NCBI GenBank assembly: GCA_913057515.1
Contig: CAJXOJ010000023.1
Span: 1 to 33,667, forward strand
Reading direction: 5' to 3'
DNA: 33,667 bases
From: an uncultured Cycloclasticus sp.
GTDB taxonomy: Bacteria > Pseudomonadota > Gammaproteobacteria > Methylococcales > Cycloclasticaceae
The notes under the pieces are model-generated. The model searched no databases. It saw only the letters and a program-made list of their open reading frames with translations, and had not been told where the DNA came from. The translations under genes were made by a program, and so were the position numbers. Positions within the stretch are counted from its first letter, which is position 1. Every line of letters starts with the position of its first letter. Shown here piece by piece: positions 9,100 to 16,936 of the stretch.

Positions 9100-9114
9100 T
9101 GCCCCATAGGGGCA
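9100..9114. promoter_or_regulatory. Perfect GC-rich palindrome upstream of ssb
   Basis: TGCCCC-ATA-GGGGCA lies 20-34 bp before the ssb start codon. It could form a tight hairpin in the ssb leader or be a protein-binding site. It does not resemble a LexA box. The function is unknown; I only see the symmetry. Confidence 0.4.
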
Positions 9115-9133
9115 AGAACAAGCGGAGCACGAC

Positions 9134-9598
9134 ATGGCAAGTAGAGGCGTTAATAAAGTAATTTTGGTGGGCAATTTGGGTAAAGACCCAGAGATTCGTT
9201 ATATGCCCAGTGGCGGAGCGGTTGCGAATGTAACGGTTGCAACATCAGAGTCTTGGAAAGATAAAAATACAGGCGAACAAAAAGAGCAAACAGAATGGCA
9301 TCGGGTGGTGTTTTTCAACCGCTTGGCCGAAGTGGTTGGTGAATACCTTAAAAAAGGCTCTAAAATTTATGTAGAAGGCGCTTTGCAAACACGTAAATGG
9401 CAAGATCAAAGTGGTCAAGATCGTTACACCACAGAAATTAAAGCCAGCACGATGCAAATGTTAGACAGCCGTGGGGGCGGTTCTGCTGAATTTTCGCCAG
9501 CTGGCGGAGCGCCTGCTGCTAAGCCCAGTAATTTTTCCTCAGCACCTGCGCAACCCACCGCGCCAATGGATGATTTTGATGATGATATACCGTTCTAA
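9134..9598 (+). CDS. ssb: Single-stranded DNA-binding protein
   Basis: Binds ssDNA as a homotetramer during replication, recombination and repair. It has 154 residues. The OB fold occupies about 1-110 ([72 protein letters not shown]). A short Ala/Pro/Gly-rich linker follows, and the acidic tip [10 protein letters not shown] recruits partner proteins. The MFS gene is 63 bp upstream on the same strand and a terminator follows. A standard orthologue. Confidence 0.98.
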   Translation: MASRGVNKVILVGNLGKDPEIRYMPSGGAVANVTVATSESWKDKNTGEQKEQTEWHRVVFFNRLAEVVGEYLKKGSKIYVEGALQTRKWQDQSGQDRYTTEIKASTMQMLDSRGGGSAEFSPAGGAPAAKPSNFSSAPAQPTAPMDDFDDDIPF

Positions 9599-9636
9599 AA
9601 TTCACCTTTATTTGTTTTGTTAAAATAAAACACATG

Positions 9637-9668
9637 AGCCCTTATTCTTCAGTGATTAAGGGCTTTTT
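9637..9668 (+). terminator. Terminator after ssb
   Basis: An 8-bp stem, AGCCCTTA (9637-9644) with TAAGGGCT (9657-9664), with a 12-nt loop is followed by a T-rich run. It lies about 40 bp after the ssb stop. Confidence 0.85.
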
Positions 9669-9961
9669 ATTATCTGTAAGAAATTAATATGTAAATATAT
9701 GGGACCCTTATAAACAAAGGGTCTATATATTTAGCAAGCTAATGGGTAGCTAAGCTCGGGGAGAATGTATTACACGACCTGAGGCTTTTATTGTCATACT
9801 TGAATGAGGCGGGTGTTGGTTTTATTGTTTTTGGTTTAACAGGGTTGGCGGGATACCAGTTGCGGCTATCGGACTGATGTTTTTATAAGGAAGAGGGTAA
9901 GGCAAAAATGGCTGCTAGTCAGCAAACATTTGTAAGGCTCTATTTGTATGCTGTTAAAGCT
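9669..9961. other. Intergenic stretch without a supported gene
   Basis: About 290 bp between the ssb terminator and the lipoprotein terminator. No frame with a start codon and ribosome binding site stands out. The only notable structure is the long inverted repeat at 9693-9732, listed separately. A short open frame without an ATG (about 9745-9875, with VGFIVFGLTGLAGYQLRL) looks hydrophobic and could be a remnant, but I cannot identify it. Confidence 0.5.
9693..9732. repeat. 40-bp imperfect inverted repeat
   Basis: The outer arms AAATATAT (9693-9700) and ATATATTT (9725-9732) and the inner arms GACCCTT (9703-9709) and AAGGGTC (9717-9723) pair perfectly. They are separated only by a GG/T bulge, with a 7-nt loop in the centre. 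It is far from any start codon and has no T-run, so it is not an ordinary terminator. It may be an RNA hairpin or a small palindromic repeat unit. Confidence 0.55.
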
Positions 9962-9990
9962 AAAAAAGCCCCTATTAAAGGGGCTTTTTT
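9962..9990 (-). terminator. Bidirectional terminator at the lipoprotein gene 3' end
   Basis: A 12-bp perfect stem AAAAAAGCCCCT with AGGGGCTTTTTT and a 5-nt loop, symmetrical enough to work on both strands. It lies 16 bp past the lipoprotein stop on the minus strand. Confidence 0.9.
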
Positions 9991-10005
9991 AGTCTAAGTG
10001 TTTCT

Positions 10006-10461
10006 TTATTGGTTCAGGTTGTCCATCGTGCCTTTTGCTTCGTCTAGAAGATTGGTGGCTGCACCCTCTGCTTCTGCTGCAGTATCTTCGGCTTCGGTAG
10101 CGGTGACGCTAGAAATAGCATCATCTTTCATTTCTATAGCAGAATCTATAGCCTCAGATGTCTTGTCTTTAACCACGTCAGTTATTTCAGTAGTGGCTTC
10201 TTTTGCTGACTCTATAACATTAGTAGTTGCTTCTTTAGTTGCATTGACCGCTGTGTTTGCAACTTCAGTTGTCGCTTCACCTAGTGAAGTGGCCGTTTCG
10301 GTTGTTGCATCTACAGCATCAGTGGCCATGTCTTTTGCAGAATCCATTGTGCTAACAGTGGCTTCTTTTACACTAGAGGCTGCTTTTTCGGCTTCCTCAC
10401 AACCGGTTAAGAGTAAAAGGCTGGCAGCAAGTGTAGCGATAAGTAAAGTTGAGTATTTCAT
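10006..10461 (-). CDS. Alanine/threonine-rich repetitive lipoprotein
   Basis: A 151-residue exported protein. Seen: a lipoprotein signal peptide with lipobox LLTGC (acylated Cys at 21, followed by acidic EE), then an almost uninterrupted low-complexity amphipathic helix. It is built from irregular units such as KEAT, SAKDMATDAVDATTE, SAKEATTEITDVVKDKTSEAIDS. The pattern resembles LEA or apolipoprotein-like 11-residue helical repeats, but this is composition-level similarity only. No enzyme motif is visible. It has its own promoter, an AGGGGA ribosome binding site and a strong terminator, so it is a monocistronic, probably well-expressed gene. A role in envelope stress or surface coating is speculation. 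Confidence 0.8.
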   Translation of the reverse strand: MKYSTLLIATLAASLLLLTGCEEAEKAASSVKEATVSTMDSAKDMATDAVDATTETATSLGEATTEVANTAVNATKEATTNVIESAKEATTEITDVVKDKTSEAIDSAIEMKDDAISSVTATEAEDTAAEAEGAATNLLDEAKGTMDNLNQ

Positions 10462-10522
10462 TATTTCCCCTGAATTTATTGAGTTCTAAAGACTGTTAAA
10501 CGAAATGTGCAACAGTGAGTCG

Positions 10523-10552
10523 ATTATAATGATACAAATTAAGTGAATACAA
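10523..10552 (-). promoter_or_regulatory. Sigma70 promoter of the lipoprotein gene
   Basis: On the minus strand, TTGTAT (10547-10552) is followed after 18 bp by a perfect TATAAT (10523-10528). The start would be near 10516, giving a leader of about 55 nt. A strong promoter by eye. Confidence 0.7.
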
Positions 10553-10612
10553 GCTGAATAGACAGTTTGTGTTTTATCAAGGATATTTTGAATGAAGTGT
10601 GAGTGAGTAATT

Positions 10613-11104
10613 ATGAATAAAAATCAACCAGACTGGCTGAGTCCAGAGGAATACCAAATGATTGTTGGTCCATCGTTGAAGGTGGCGGCAGAGCTTGCGG
10701 CGAGCCGAGGTGATCCAACGTTATATCAAGATCTCCCTAGCATGCTCTGCTTAATGCACTTGGTGACCAGTCTTAAAGATTACTATGTTGACGAATGGGC
10801 GGTGATGAGTGCAATGTCTAGTCATGCATCGCTACAGAAAGCAGCAGAGGCAGCATGTATGATGGTGTTAACTGAGGCAAATGTTGGTAAAGATGAGTTG
10901 GGGTTGATGATTAGCTCGCTTGGCAGGGCCTATCAACAGATAAGAGAGGATGATATAACAACAGAGTCTGATACGGATATCAAACGAGCTTGGGAAGCGA
11001 TGAAACTGAGTGAGCATGAGCAGTTTCTAGCGCTATTAGAGCAAGCGGCGAAAAAATTTGTTATAGCGATAGATAGTTGGGAAAGAGCGAGACATAGTGC
11101 GTAG
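10613..11104 (+). CDS. Hypothetical helical cytoplasmic protein
   Basis: 163 residues, family not recognised. There is no signal peptide or membrane segment. The sequence is predicted mostly alpha-helical with many Leu, Ala and Met residues (for example ASLQKAAEAACMMVLTEANVGKDELGLMISSLGRAY) and an acidic stretch near 120-130. Tryptophans occur at positions 8, 62 and others, and no metal-binding or catalytic motif stands out. The ribosome binding site is weak (GTGAGTGAG upstream). It stands alone between the lipoprotein (divergent) and a transglycosylase gene 130 bp downstream. The coding character is credible because the frame is long and has no competing frame. Confidence 0.72.
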   Translation: MNKNQPDWLSPEEYQMIVGPSLKVAAELAASRGDPTLYQDLPSMLCLMHLVTSLKDYYVDEWAVMSAMSSHASLQKAAEAACMMVLTEANVGKDELGLMISSLGRAYQQIREDDITTESDTDIKRAWEAMKLSEHEQFLALLEQAAKKFVIAIDSWERARHSA

Positions 11105-11237
11105 GCTTGCTTTATTTAATGGTGCGGCTTCTCAATTTTATTCGGTAAATTAAAACAGAAACAGACTGGTGTGCTCAGATAAAAGACGACAATTTTAAAC
11201 AAGAAGCAAAACTTAATCAGGTTTTAGTGGAAAGGTG

Positions 11238-11855
11238 ATGCGGCATAAGTATAGAAAAATAATAGTTGTATGTGCGTTGTTCATACTTCAGTTAGGTTGT
11301 GCAACAACGCCACCTAAAAACCAAACCGATCTGTGTTCTATTTTTTACCAGAAAGAAGATTGGTACGCGGCAGCGTTAGATGCGCAGAAAAAATGGGGAA
11401 CACCCATCGCAGTCCAAATGGCAATCATTCATCAAGAATCTCATTTTCAATCAGATGTTCGGCCACCAAGGGATTGGTTTTTGGGTGTTATTCCCTTGCC
11501 CCGTTCTTCAAGTGCGTATGGTTATGGTCAGGCGCAAGATTCAACCTGGGATTGGTACATAAAGTCAACCGGTAGTTATGGTGCTGATCGGGATGACTTT
11601 TCTGATGTGACCGACTTTATCGGTTGGTACACCAATGTGTCACAACGAAAATTAGGTGTGTCAAAATGGGATGGTGAAAAGCAGTATCTGGCTTATCACG
11701 AGGGCCATGGCGGTTACAGTCGGGGTAGCTATTTAGCCAAACCTTGGTTGCAGCGTGTGGCCAAAAAAGTAGGTGTCGAAGCGAAGCGTTATGCCTCACA
11801 ATTGAAAAGGTGTGAATCTAGTTTAGATACAGGCTGGTCTTTTTGGCCGTTTTAG
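11238..11855 (+). CDS. Lytic transglycosylase-like lipoprotein (SLT fold)
   Basis: A 205-residue envelope protein likely to cleave peptidoglycan glycan strands. Seen: a signal peptide with lipobox LQLGC (Cys21), then a lysozyme-like domain. The probable catalytic glutamate is E67 in AIIHQESHF, followed by the SSAYGYGQAQDSTWDWY block that corresponds to the GLMQ-type motif of SLT enzymes, and YLAYHEGHGGYSRGSY for the N-Y substrate-binding motif. The ATG at 11238 is preferred to the in-frame GTG at 11235. Only 17 bp separate it from the MltD-like gene downstream, so two hydrolases are probably co-transcribed. The closest characterised subfamily is uncertain. Confidence 0.85.
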   Translation: MRHKYRKIIVVCALFILQLGCATTPPKNQTDLCSIFYQKEDWYAAALDAQKKWGTPIAVQMAIIHQESHFQSDVRPPRDWFLGVIPLPRSSSAYGYGQAQDSTWDWYIKSTGSYGADRDDFSDVTDFIGWYTNVSQRKLGVSKWDGEKQYLAYHEGHGGYSRGSYLAKPWLQRVAKKVGVEAKRYASQLKRCESSLDTGWSFWPF

Positions 11856-11872
11856 AACGGATGAGAAATTAA

Positions 11873-13888
11873 GTGAAAAGCGTATGTAATGTAGTGTTTT
11901 TGGGGCTATTGTTAGTGTTGTTTTCTAGCGCACTGCTGGCAAGAGATTCAACAGCCTTTCCGTTGCCTAATACATTAAAACCAGATGTGAATTTTTGGTT
12001 AAAGGTATATACAGAGGTTACAACAAGCGAAGGGTTTATTCATGATAAGGAGCACTTAAACATTATATACGAGCGCTTGTCTTTTACCCCAGGAACGAGC
12101 TATAAAACTCGTCAAAAAACAATCAAACAGAAGAAAAAGTACTATCAAGATATTTTGCTTTATCTTGCGGTTAACTCAAATAAACGCCTTGATAAAGCAC
12201 GTTATAGACATGTTAAAGCCTTGTGGCCAACAGGAACTAGCAGAAAAGAGTTTAAGAAGGCGGCAGATCGGTTACGTTTTCAGTTGGGGCAATCAGACCG
12301 GTTTAAACAAGGTTTAGTAAGATCAGGTCGATGGCAACCGTATATCAAAGAAGAATTCAATAAACTAGGATTGCCCATGGAGTTGGCGTCTTTACCACAT
12401 GTGGAATCATCTTTTCGTTCAGATGCAAGATCGCACGCAGGTGCTGCCGGTTTATGGCAGTTTACACGTTCAACGGGTCGGCGCTTTATGCGTATAGATC
12501 ATGTGGTGGACGAAAGGCTTGATCCGTTTCTAGCAACAAGGGCGGCAGGTTTATTATTAAAAAATAATCATGAAATAACGGGGACATGGCCACTTGCCCT
12601 AACTGCTTATAATCATGGCGCTGCAGGGATGAGGCGAGCAGTTAAGGCGACAGGTGGAACAGATATCGCGAAGATTGTGCGTGAGTACAAAGGACGGACA
12701 TTTGGCTTTGCTTCGCGAAATTTCTACAATGCTTTTGTAGCAGCGCATGATATTGATCAACGGCCTTCAGCCTACTTTGGGCAAGTACAGCGCGATAAAC
12801 CGATGGAGATTCAAGAGGTTAAATTACCGTCATATTATACGGCGCAAGGTTTAATGGCGGCGTTTAATATGAAGAATAACATCTTTAAGTCACTTAACCC
12901 TGCATTACAGCCCTCTATTTTGGCCAATAGTAAATATGTCCCAAAGGGCTATCACCTTAGAGTGCCGGTTGAAACGAGACAGGCCGAACACAGCGCTTTA
13001 ATAGCGACTATTCCGCACGATGAAAAATCGGTAAAACAAAAGCCTGATGCTTCGTACAAAGTAAGACGAGGCGATTCCTTATCTAAAATTGCTAAGCGCT
13101 TTAAGGTGCGAACTAGTCAGTTGGTGGCGATAAATGGCCTTAGAAGCCAGCATAAAATTCGTATAGGGCAAGTGTTAAAACTACCCAGTGCGGCTAAGCA
13201 ACAAATGAGAGGCGCACATCAAGTGGCCGAAGGTGCTGTTTTTTATACTGTGAGAAAAGGTGATCGGCTGTCTGTTATTGCGAGTAAATCGGGGGTATCC
13301 GAAGCGAATTTATTGGCTTTGAATAAACTTAAAAACAAAAACTTTTTATATGTGGGTCAGAAGCTTAGGTTAAGAAAAAGGCCCGATGTTTTATCGATTG
13401 CGGCTAATGCGACGGTGCTTAACCCAAAGGTGGCGGTTAAAGAAAATATTTTGCGAGCCGATCCGAGCAACTATTTGGTGGCCAAGGATCGCTCAGTTGA
13501 AATTCAAAGTCAGGAAACACTGAGTCATTTAGCGGGTTGGTTAGGCTTAAGTGCGACTGATCTCAGGAAACTGAATAAAATGAGTTCTAAGGGTAGGCTA
13601 ATCGTTGGGCAGCGCCTTCTGCTTGATTTTTCGGGAATAGAAAAAGCGGTATTTGAACGGCGAAGATTAACCTATCATCAGACCTTACAAAATGACTATT
13701 TTAAGCGCTATAGAGTGCTTAAAACGGAGGAGCTAGTTTATGCCAAAGGGGATTCGGTTTGGCTGCTCGCGCAACAACGAAACATCCCGATGTGGTTGCT
13801 CAGGCAATATAACCCCAGCGTCGATCTAAACCGTGTGAGCGCTGGTACTCGTTTAACGGTTCCAACGGTTACAAAAAAGCAGAAGTAG
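11873..13888 (+). CDS. mltD: Membrane-bound lytic murein transglycosylase D-like, with LysM repeats
   Basis: A 671-residue periplasmic peptidoglycan lytic transglycosylase. Seen: a signal sequence (about 1-23) without a clear lipobox Cys; an N-terminal helical region; the SLT domain (about 160-290) with catalytic E178 in LPHVESSF, GAAGLWQFTRSTGRRFM and the conserved TAYNHGAAGM; then LysM repeats at about 395-438 and 457-501, and two more diverged ones at about 541-586 and 612-665. E. coli MltD has two LysM units, so four is on the long side. The start is GTG (11873), just after the SLT lipoprotein stop. Its stop lies 6 bp from the end of the convergent rnd gene. Confidence 0.92.
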   Translation: MKSVCNVVFLGLLLVLFSSALLARDSTAFPLPNTLKPDVNFWLKVYTEVTTSEGFIHDKEHLNIIYERLSFTPGTSYKTRQKTIKQKKKYYQDILLYLAVNSNKRLDKARYRHVKALWPTGTSRKEFKKAADRLRFQLGQSDRFKQGLVRSGRWQPYIKEEFNKLGLPMELASLPHVESSFRSDARSHAGAAGLWQFTRSTGRRFMRIDHVVDERLDPFLATRAAGLLLKNNHEITGTWPLALTAYNHGAAGMRRAVKATGGTDIAKIVREYKGRTFGFASRNFYNAFVAAHDIDQRPSAYFGQVQRDKPMEIQEVKLPSYYTAQGLMAAFNMKNNIFKSLNPALQPSILANSKYVPKGYHLRVPVETRQAEHSALIATIPHDEKSVKQKPDASYKVRRGDSLSKIAKRFKVRTSQLVAINGLRSQHKIRIGQVLKLPSAAKQQMRGAHQVAEGAVFYTVRKGDRLSVIASKSGVSEANLLALNKLKNKNFLYVGQKLRLRKRPDVLSIAANATVLNPKVAVKENILRADPSNYLVAKDRSVEIQSQETLSHLAGWLGLSATDLRKLNKMSSKGRLIVGQRLLLDFSGIEKAVFERRRLTYHQTLQNDYFKRYRVLKTEELVYAKGDSVWLLAQQRNIPMWLLRQYNPSVDLNRVSAGTRLTVPTVTKKQK

Positions 13889-13894
13889 CTTAGC

Positions 13895-15049
13895 TTATGT
13901 TGCAGAAGGGGAAATAACTAACTCTCCAGCCACTACCTTGAAGTCATTCTCACCGTCGAGTGTGGTAACAAGATCGTTACCAATCATTTCCTGTCGCCAG
14001 TCGCTGAGCAAATCAAGATCACGCTGGCCTTGAATAAGCTGGATTAGCTCTTTACGGTTGGTAATTGATGTTGGGTTAACGTTCGCCTTGGCCGCTGCTA
14101 ACCTGACTTGGGCCATTAAAAGATCCGCCAAAGCTTCATCGTTTTCGCTAATGCGCGCTGATTTTTTTTGAGTCGTTTGCGGGGTTGGCTTTTTATCAAT
14201 GGCGGTGTTGATAATTTCAAGCACGGTGCTGCCAAACTTTTCTAGGAACTTAGCAGTCACGCCTCGAATGCTTGATAAGGCATGTTGGTCGTTCGGCTTA
14301 AGTTTAGCAACTTCTATTAAAATGTCGTCTTTAATTAACCAGCCGCGAGGAATATTCTTTTGTTGTGCTAACGCTTCGCGCCATTCGGCTAATTTTTGCA
14401 AGGCTGATAAAGAGCCGCCTTTTAAACGTTTTGCTGCACGCATCCGTTTCCATGCTAACGCTGGTGGGTTGGCGTAAAGGCTTGCTTTGCAGAGGTCAGC
14501 AAATGCCGGAGCCAACCAATCTAGGCGTTGTTTTTCTTTAAGTTGATTTTCTAAAAGAGGATACAGTTTAGCCAAATAGATTACATCATCTGCAGCGTAG
14601 GTGATTTGCTCCTCGCTCAGTGGTCGGCGTAGCCAATCTGTTCGGGAGTGCGCTTTGCTTAACTGAACGCCCAATATATCATCCACTAGGCGCGCATAAC
14701 CGGCTTGCTCGGGGTGGCCTAAAATGGGCGCGGCTATTTGTGTATCAAACACCGGCGCTAAAGGCTCGCCACGTAGATCATAAAAGATTTCTTGATCTTG
14801 GCGAGCAGCGTGGAATATTTTTAAAATACGTTTGTCGTATAAAATATCTAATAAGGGGTTGATGTCGCAGGCTAGCGGGTCGATGATAGCGACTATATCG
14901 GGCGTGGCGATTTGTATCAGGGCTAGTATTGAACGGTAGGTTTTTTCGCGCTGAAATTCTGTGTCAATAGCTAACCAAGGTGCCTCTTTTATGGTTTCAC
15001 AAAAATCTATGAGTTGTTCAGAAGTGTCGATATATTCAGGTTTTGTCAT
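13895..15049 (-). CDS. rnd: Ribonuclease D
   Basis: A 3'-5' exoribonuclease that trims tRNA precursors and other small RNAs. It has 384 residues. DEDDy exonuclease residues are visible: D29 and E31 in LAIDTEFQREKTY, D85 in FHAARQDQEIFYDL, and Y151/D155 in ITYAADDVIYLAKLY. An HRDC domain follows (about 205-285, LAEWREALAQQKNIPRGWLIKDD), with a C-terminal tail holding a second helical domain. It is monocistronic by context: convergent with mltD and divergent from the DUF2007 gene over 37 bp. Confidence 0.96.
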   Translation of the reverse strand: MTKPEYIDTSEQLIDFCETIKEAPWLAIDTEFQREKTYRSILALIQIATPDIVAIIDPLACDINPLLDILYDKRILKIFHAARQDQEIFYDLRGEPLAPVFDTQIAAPILGHPEQAGYARLVDDILGVQLSKAHSRTDWLRRPLSEEQITYAADDVIYLAKLYPLLENQLKEKQRLDWLAPAFADLCKASLYANPPALAWKRMRAAKRLKGGSLSALQKLAEWREALAQQKNIPRGWLIKDDILIEVAKLKPNDQHALSSIRGVTAKFLEKFGSTVLEIINTAIDKKPTPQTTQKKSARISENDEALADLLMAQVRLAAAKANVNPTSITNRKELIQLIQGQRDLDLLSDWRQEMIGNDLVTTLDGENDFKVVAGELVISPSAT

Positions 15050-15086
15050 AACAGCAAGGGTTGTAGGAATTGAGGCAGTGTAAACG

Positions 15087-15404
15087 ATGATTAAGGTTTT
15101 TTCAGCGCAAAATTTTATCGAGGTTGCTTTTTGGCGAAACTATCTGGAACAACATGACATTAGCTGCCAAATCAAAAATGAATTCCTAGGCAGTGCGGCC
15201 GGCGAACTACCACCAATAGAGTGTTGGCCAGAATTGTGGATTCATGATAAAGCGGACGAGGCATTAGCCCGAGAATATTTAGCCAGTGATCCGTTGGGCG
15301 AACAGGAACTACCTGCATGGACGTGTCGTTTTTGTGGGGAACAGAGCGATGGCCAGTTTACAGATTGCTGGAATTGTGAAAAAGAAAGATTGATTGAAAA
15401 GTAG
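15087..15404 (+). CDS. DUF2007 protein with C-terminal zinc ribbon
   Basis: A 105-residue cytoplasmic protein. The N-terminal half (1-70, IKVFSAQNFIEVAFWRNYLEQHDISCQIKN...PELWIHDKADEALAREYL) matches the DUF2007 fold, which is predicted to bind small ligands or peptides and resembles ACT/PII-like domains. The C-terminal part carries a CxxC...CxxC pair (WTCRFCG and DCWNCE) that should bind zinc. The biochemical role of the family is unknown. It precedes the small membrane protein gene by 11 bp, so the two are probably one transcript. Confidence 0.85.
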   Translation: MIKVFSAQNFIEVAFWRNYLEQHDISCQIKNEFLGSAAGELPPIECWPELWIHDKADEALAREYLASDPLGEQELPAWTCRFCGEQSDGQFTDCWNCEKERLIEK

Positions 15405-15415
15405 AGGAGCATTAA

Positions 15416-15604
15416 ATGGCGAGTATGGCACTATGGGAGCAATTAGCGCTTGGCGCGGTCGCATTATTGGTTATTTTTTGGTTTAGGCCGGGCATTAAGG
15501 CAGCGCTTAAGCAAAGCGAAGAGGCGGAAAAGGACTGGGCTGGTATTTTGCTGCCGATAGCAGCAGTCATTTTATTCGTTATCTTTTTGGTGATGACGGC
15601 TTAG
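15416..15604 (+). CDS. Small two-helix membrane protein
   Basis: A 62-residue protein with two hydrophobic segments (about 7-24 and 43-61) joined by a charged loop (KQSEEAEKDW). An AGGAG ribosome binding site lies 8 bp before the ATG, and the gene follows the DUF2007 gene closely. I do not recognise the family. The clean ribosome binding site and the helix-loop-helix design make it a credible real gene. It could be a small inner-membrane accessory subunit. Confidence 0.75.
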   Translation: MASMALWEQLALGAVALLVIFWFRPGIKAALKQSEEAEKDWAGILLPIAAVILFVIFLVMTA

Positions 15605-15715
15605 AAACGCTAGCTATGAAATGACTAAGGTTTCAGCAATAAAAACAGATTGTATTAAGCCAATGTATGGCTAATTTGGTAGCATGTGTTCACTGTTAAG
15701 TTGGGTTGGTAATAA

Positions 15716-16222
15716 ATGAACGAAGAAGAAGCAAGAGCGGCAGAGCTAGTTAGCAAAACGCAAATTAAAAAAGAAGCAGACGACCTAGTAGCCTTAGGGA
15801 AAAGGATTGCATATTTATCGCAAGATCAGTTTGAAGCAATGCCATTGGCTGATGAACTGAGGGACGCTTTTAAGGTGGTCAGAAAGCTATCCAAGGGGGG
15901 CGCAATTAAGCGTCAGTTTAAATACATTGGTAAATTACTCCGCAGTACCGATGTAACGTTCATTAATGAGGCGTTGGAGCGTCAATTAGATAAAGACAGG
16001 GCGGCGACGTCTCGCTTACACATGATGGAGCAATGGCGAGACAAATTAGTTGAACAAGGTGATGCGGCACTCAGCGAGTTTTTAGCTAGTTATCCACAAG
16101 CTGACCGCCAGCATATTCGACAACTTCAACGCAAAGCAACATTAGAGTTAGAGAAACAAAAGCCACCTGTGGCTGCGCGAAAAATTTTTCAATATATAAA
16201 AGAGCTTTCAATGACAGATTAA
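15716..16222 (+). CDS. darP: Ribosome biogenesis factor DarP (YjgA, DUF615)
   Basis: Known in E. coli as a factor that associates with and helps mature the 50S subunit. It has 168 residues, close to the family length. Family blocks are seen: SKTQIKKEADDLVALGKRIAYLS, MPLADELRDAF, SKGGAIKRQFKYIGKLLR, and the C-terminal ADRQHIRQLQRKATLE. It is highly charged and helical. The gene stands 111 bp after the small membrane protein gene, with a weak ribosome binding site. Confidence 0.93.
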   Translation: MNEEEARAAELVSKTQIKKEADDLVALGKRIAYLSQDQFEAMPLADELRDAFKVVRKLSKGGAIKRQFKYIGKLLRSTDVTFINEALERQLDKDRAATSRLHMMEQWRDKLVEQGDAALSEFLASYPQADRQHIRQLQRKATLELEKQKPPVAARKIFQYIKELSMTD

Positions 16223-16281
16223 GCGGGTATTCATTTAATGCCGTTTATAGTGACCACCATTTACATCAATAAGAGAAGATT

Positions 16282-16893
16282 ATGCTAGGAAAAAAATTAA
16301 CACTGAGTCTCTTTATCGCGCTCCTTTTAATATCTGTTGGTGTAGCGCAAGCCGCAAAGCCTGAAGAAATGCAAGCCGGCAAAGCGGAACATAATGAGTC
16401 GTTTTGGGATCGATGGTTTTCCCGTTCTGAGAAGGTTGAAGCGAAGCGTGAAAAAGCTACTAACACTGATAAATCAGATAGATATCAGAAAGAAAAAAGA
16501 ACTGAGCAGAAGAAAAAGTCCGAGCATTACTTTAGTAAATCAGAGAGATCTCATATAGAAGAGTATTATCGCCGTGACCGTGATAAGCATGGCGATAAAA
16601 AGGGTAAGAAGAATAAAAATAAAGACAAGCATTTACCCTACGGCCTACAAAAGAAGTTAGAGCGAGGCGGTCAACTACCTCCAGGTTGGCAAACAAAAGT
16701 GACACGTGGTGAAGTGTTGGGCGATGATATTTTAAGACACTCTGAGCGTATTCCTCATGAGTTAGCCAGACAATTGCCTGAATTGCGTGACGGTGAAGCA
16801 ATTCGTCGAGTAGGGAATAAAGTCGTCCGTGTTTTAGAAGGAAATGGCACCGTTATTGATGTGATTGACCTCTCGGATGTTCTATTGCGTTGA
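16282..16893 (+). CDS. Secreted basic protein with CigR/RcnB-like C-terminal domain
   Basis: 203 residues. Seen: a signal peptide cleaved near VAQA-AK (about 24), a long Lys/Arg/Glu-rich low-complexity stretch (about 45-118), then a small folded domain (about 120-203) with LPYGLQKKLERGGQLPPGWQTKVTRGE and a terminal IRRVGNKVVRVLEGNGTVIDVIDL. This domain matches the pattern of the CigR/RcnB-like periplasmic proteins as I remember it. CigR antagonises a virulence effector in Salmonella, and RcnB is tied to nickel/cobalt export. Neither role should be transferred here. It is convergent with the SLC13 gene and shares a terminator with it. Confidence 0.65.
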   Translation: MLGKKLTLSLFIALLLISVGVAQAAKPEEMQAGKAEHNESFWDRWFSRSEKVEAKREKATNTDKSDRYQKEKRTEQKKKSEHYFSKSERSHIEEYYRRDRDKHGDKKGKKNKNKDKHLPYGLQKKLERGGQLPPGWQTKVTRGEVLGDDILRHSERIPHELARQLPELRDGEAIRRVGNKVVRVLEGNGTVIDVIDLSDVLLR

Positions 16894-16905
16894 GCATGTT
16901 TGATA

Positions 16906-16936
16906 ATGTCTGGTCGCTATCAAAGCGGCCAGACAT
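16906..16936. terminator. Shared hairpin between the CigR-like and SLC13 genes
   Basis: A 13-bp stem with one G-T pair (16906-16918 with 16924-16936) and a 5-nt loop. It lies 12 bp after the CigR-like stop and overlaps the last codons of the SLC13 gene. There is no strong T-run on either side, so termination strength is uncertain. Its position between convergent genes fits a bidirectional terminator. Confidence 0.7.

Noticed and set aside
9100-9114. LexA or other known operator upstream of ssb
   Set aside because: The palindrome TGCCCC-ATA-GGGGCA does not match CTGT-N8-ACAG or another operator I know; it is listed only as a symmetric element.
9998-10489. 163-codon plus-strand frame opposite the lipoprotein gene
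   Set aside because: It is a mirror of the repetitive Ala/Thr codons of the minus-strand lipoprotein, which has a lipobox, promoter, ribosome site and terminator.
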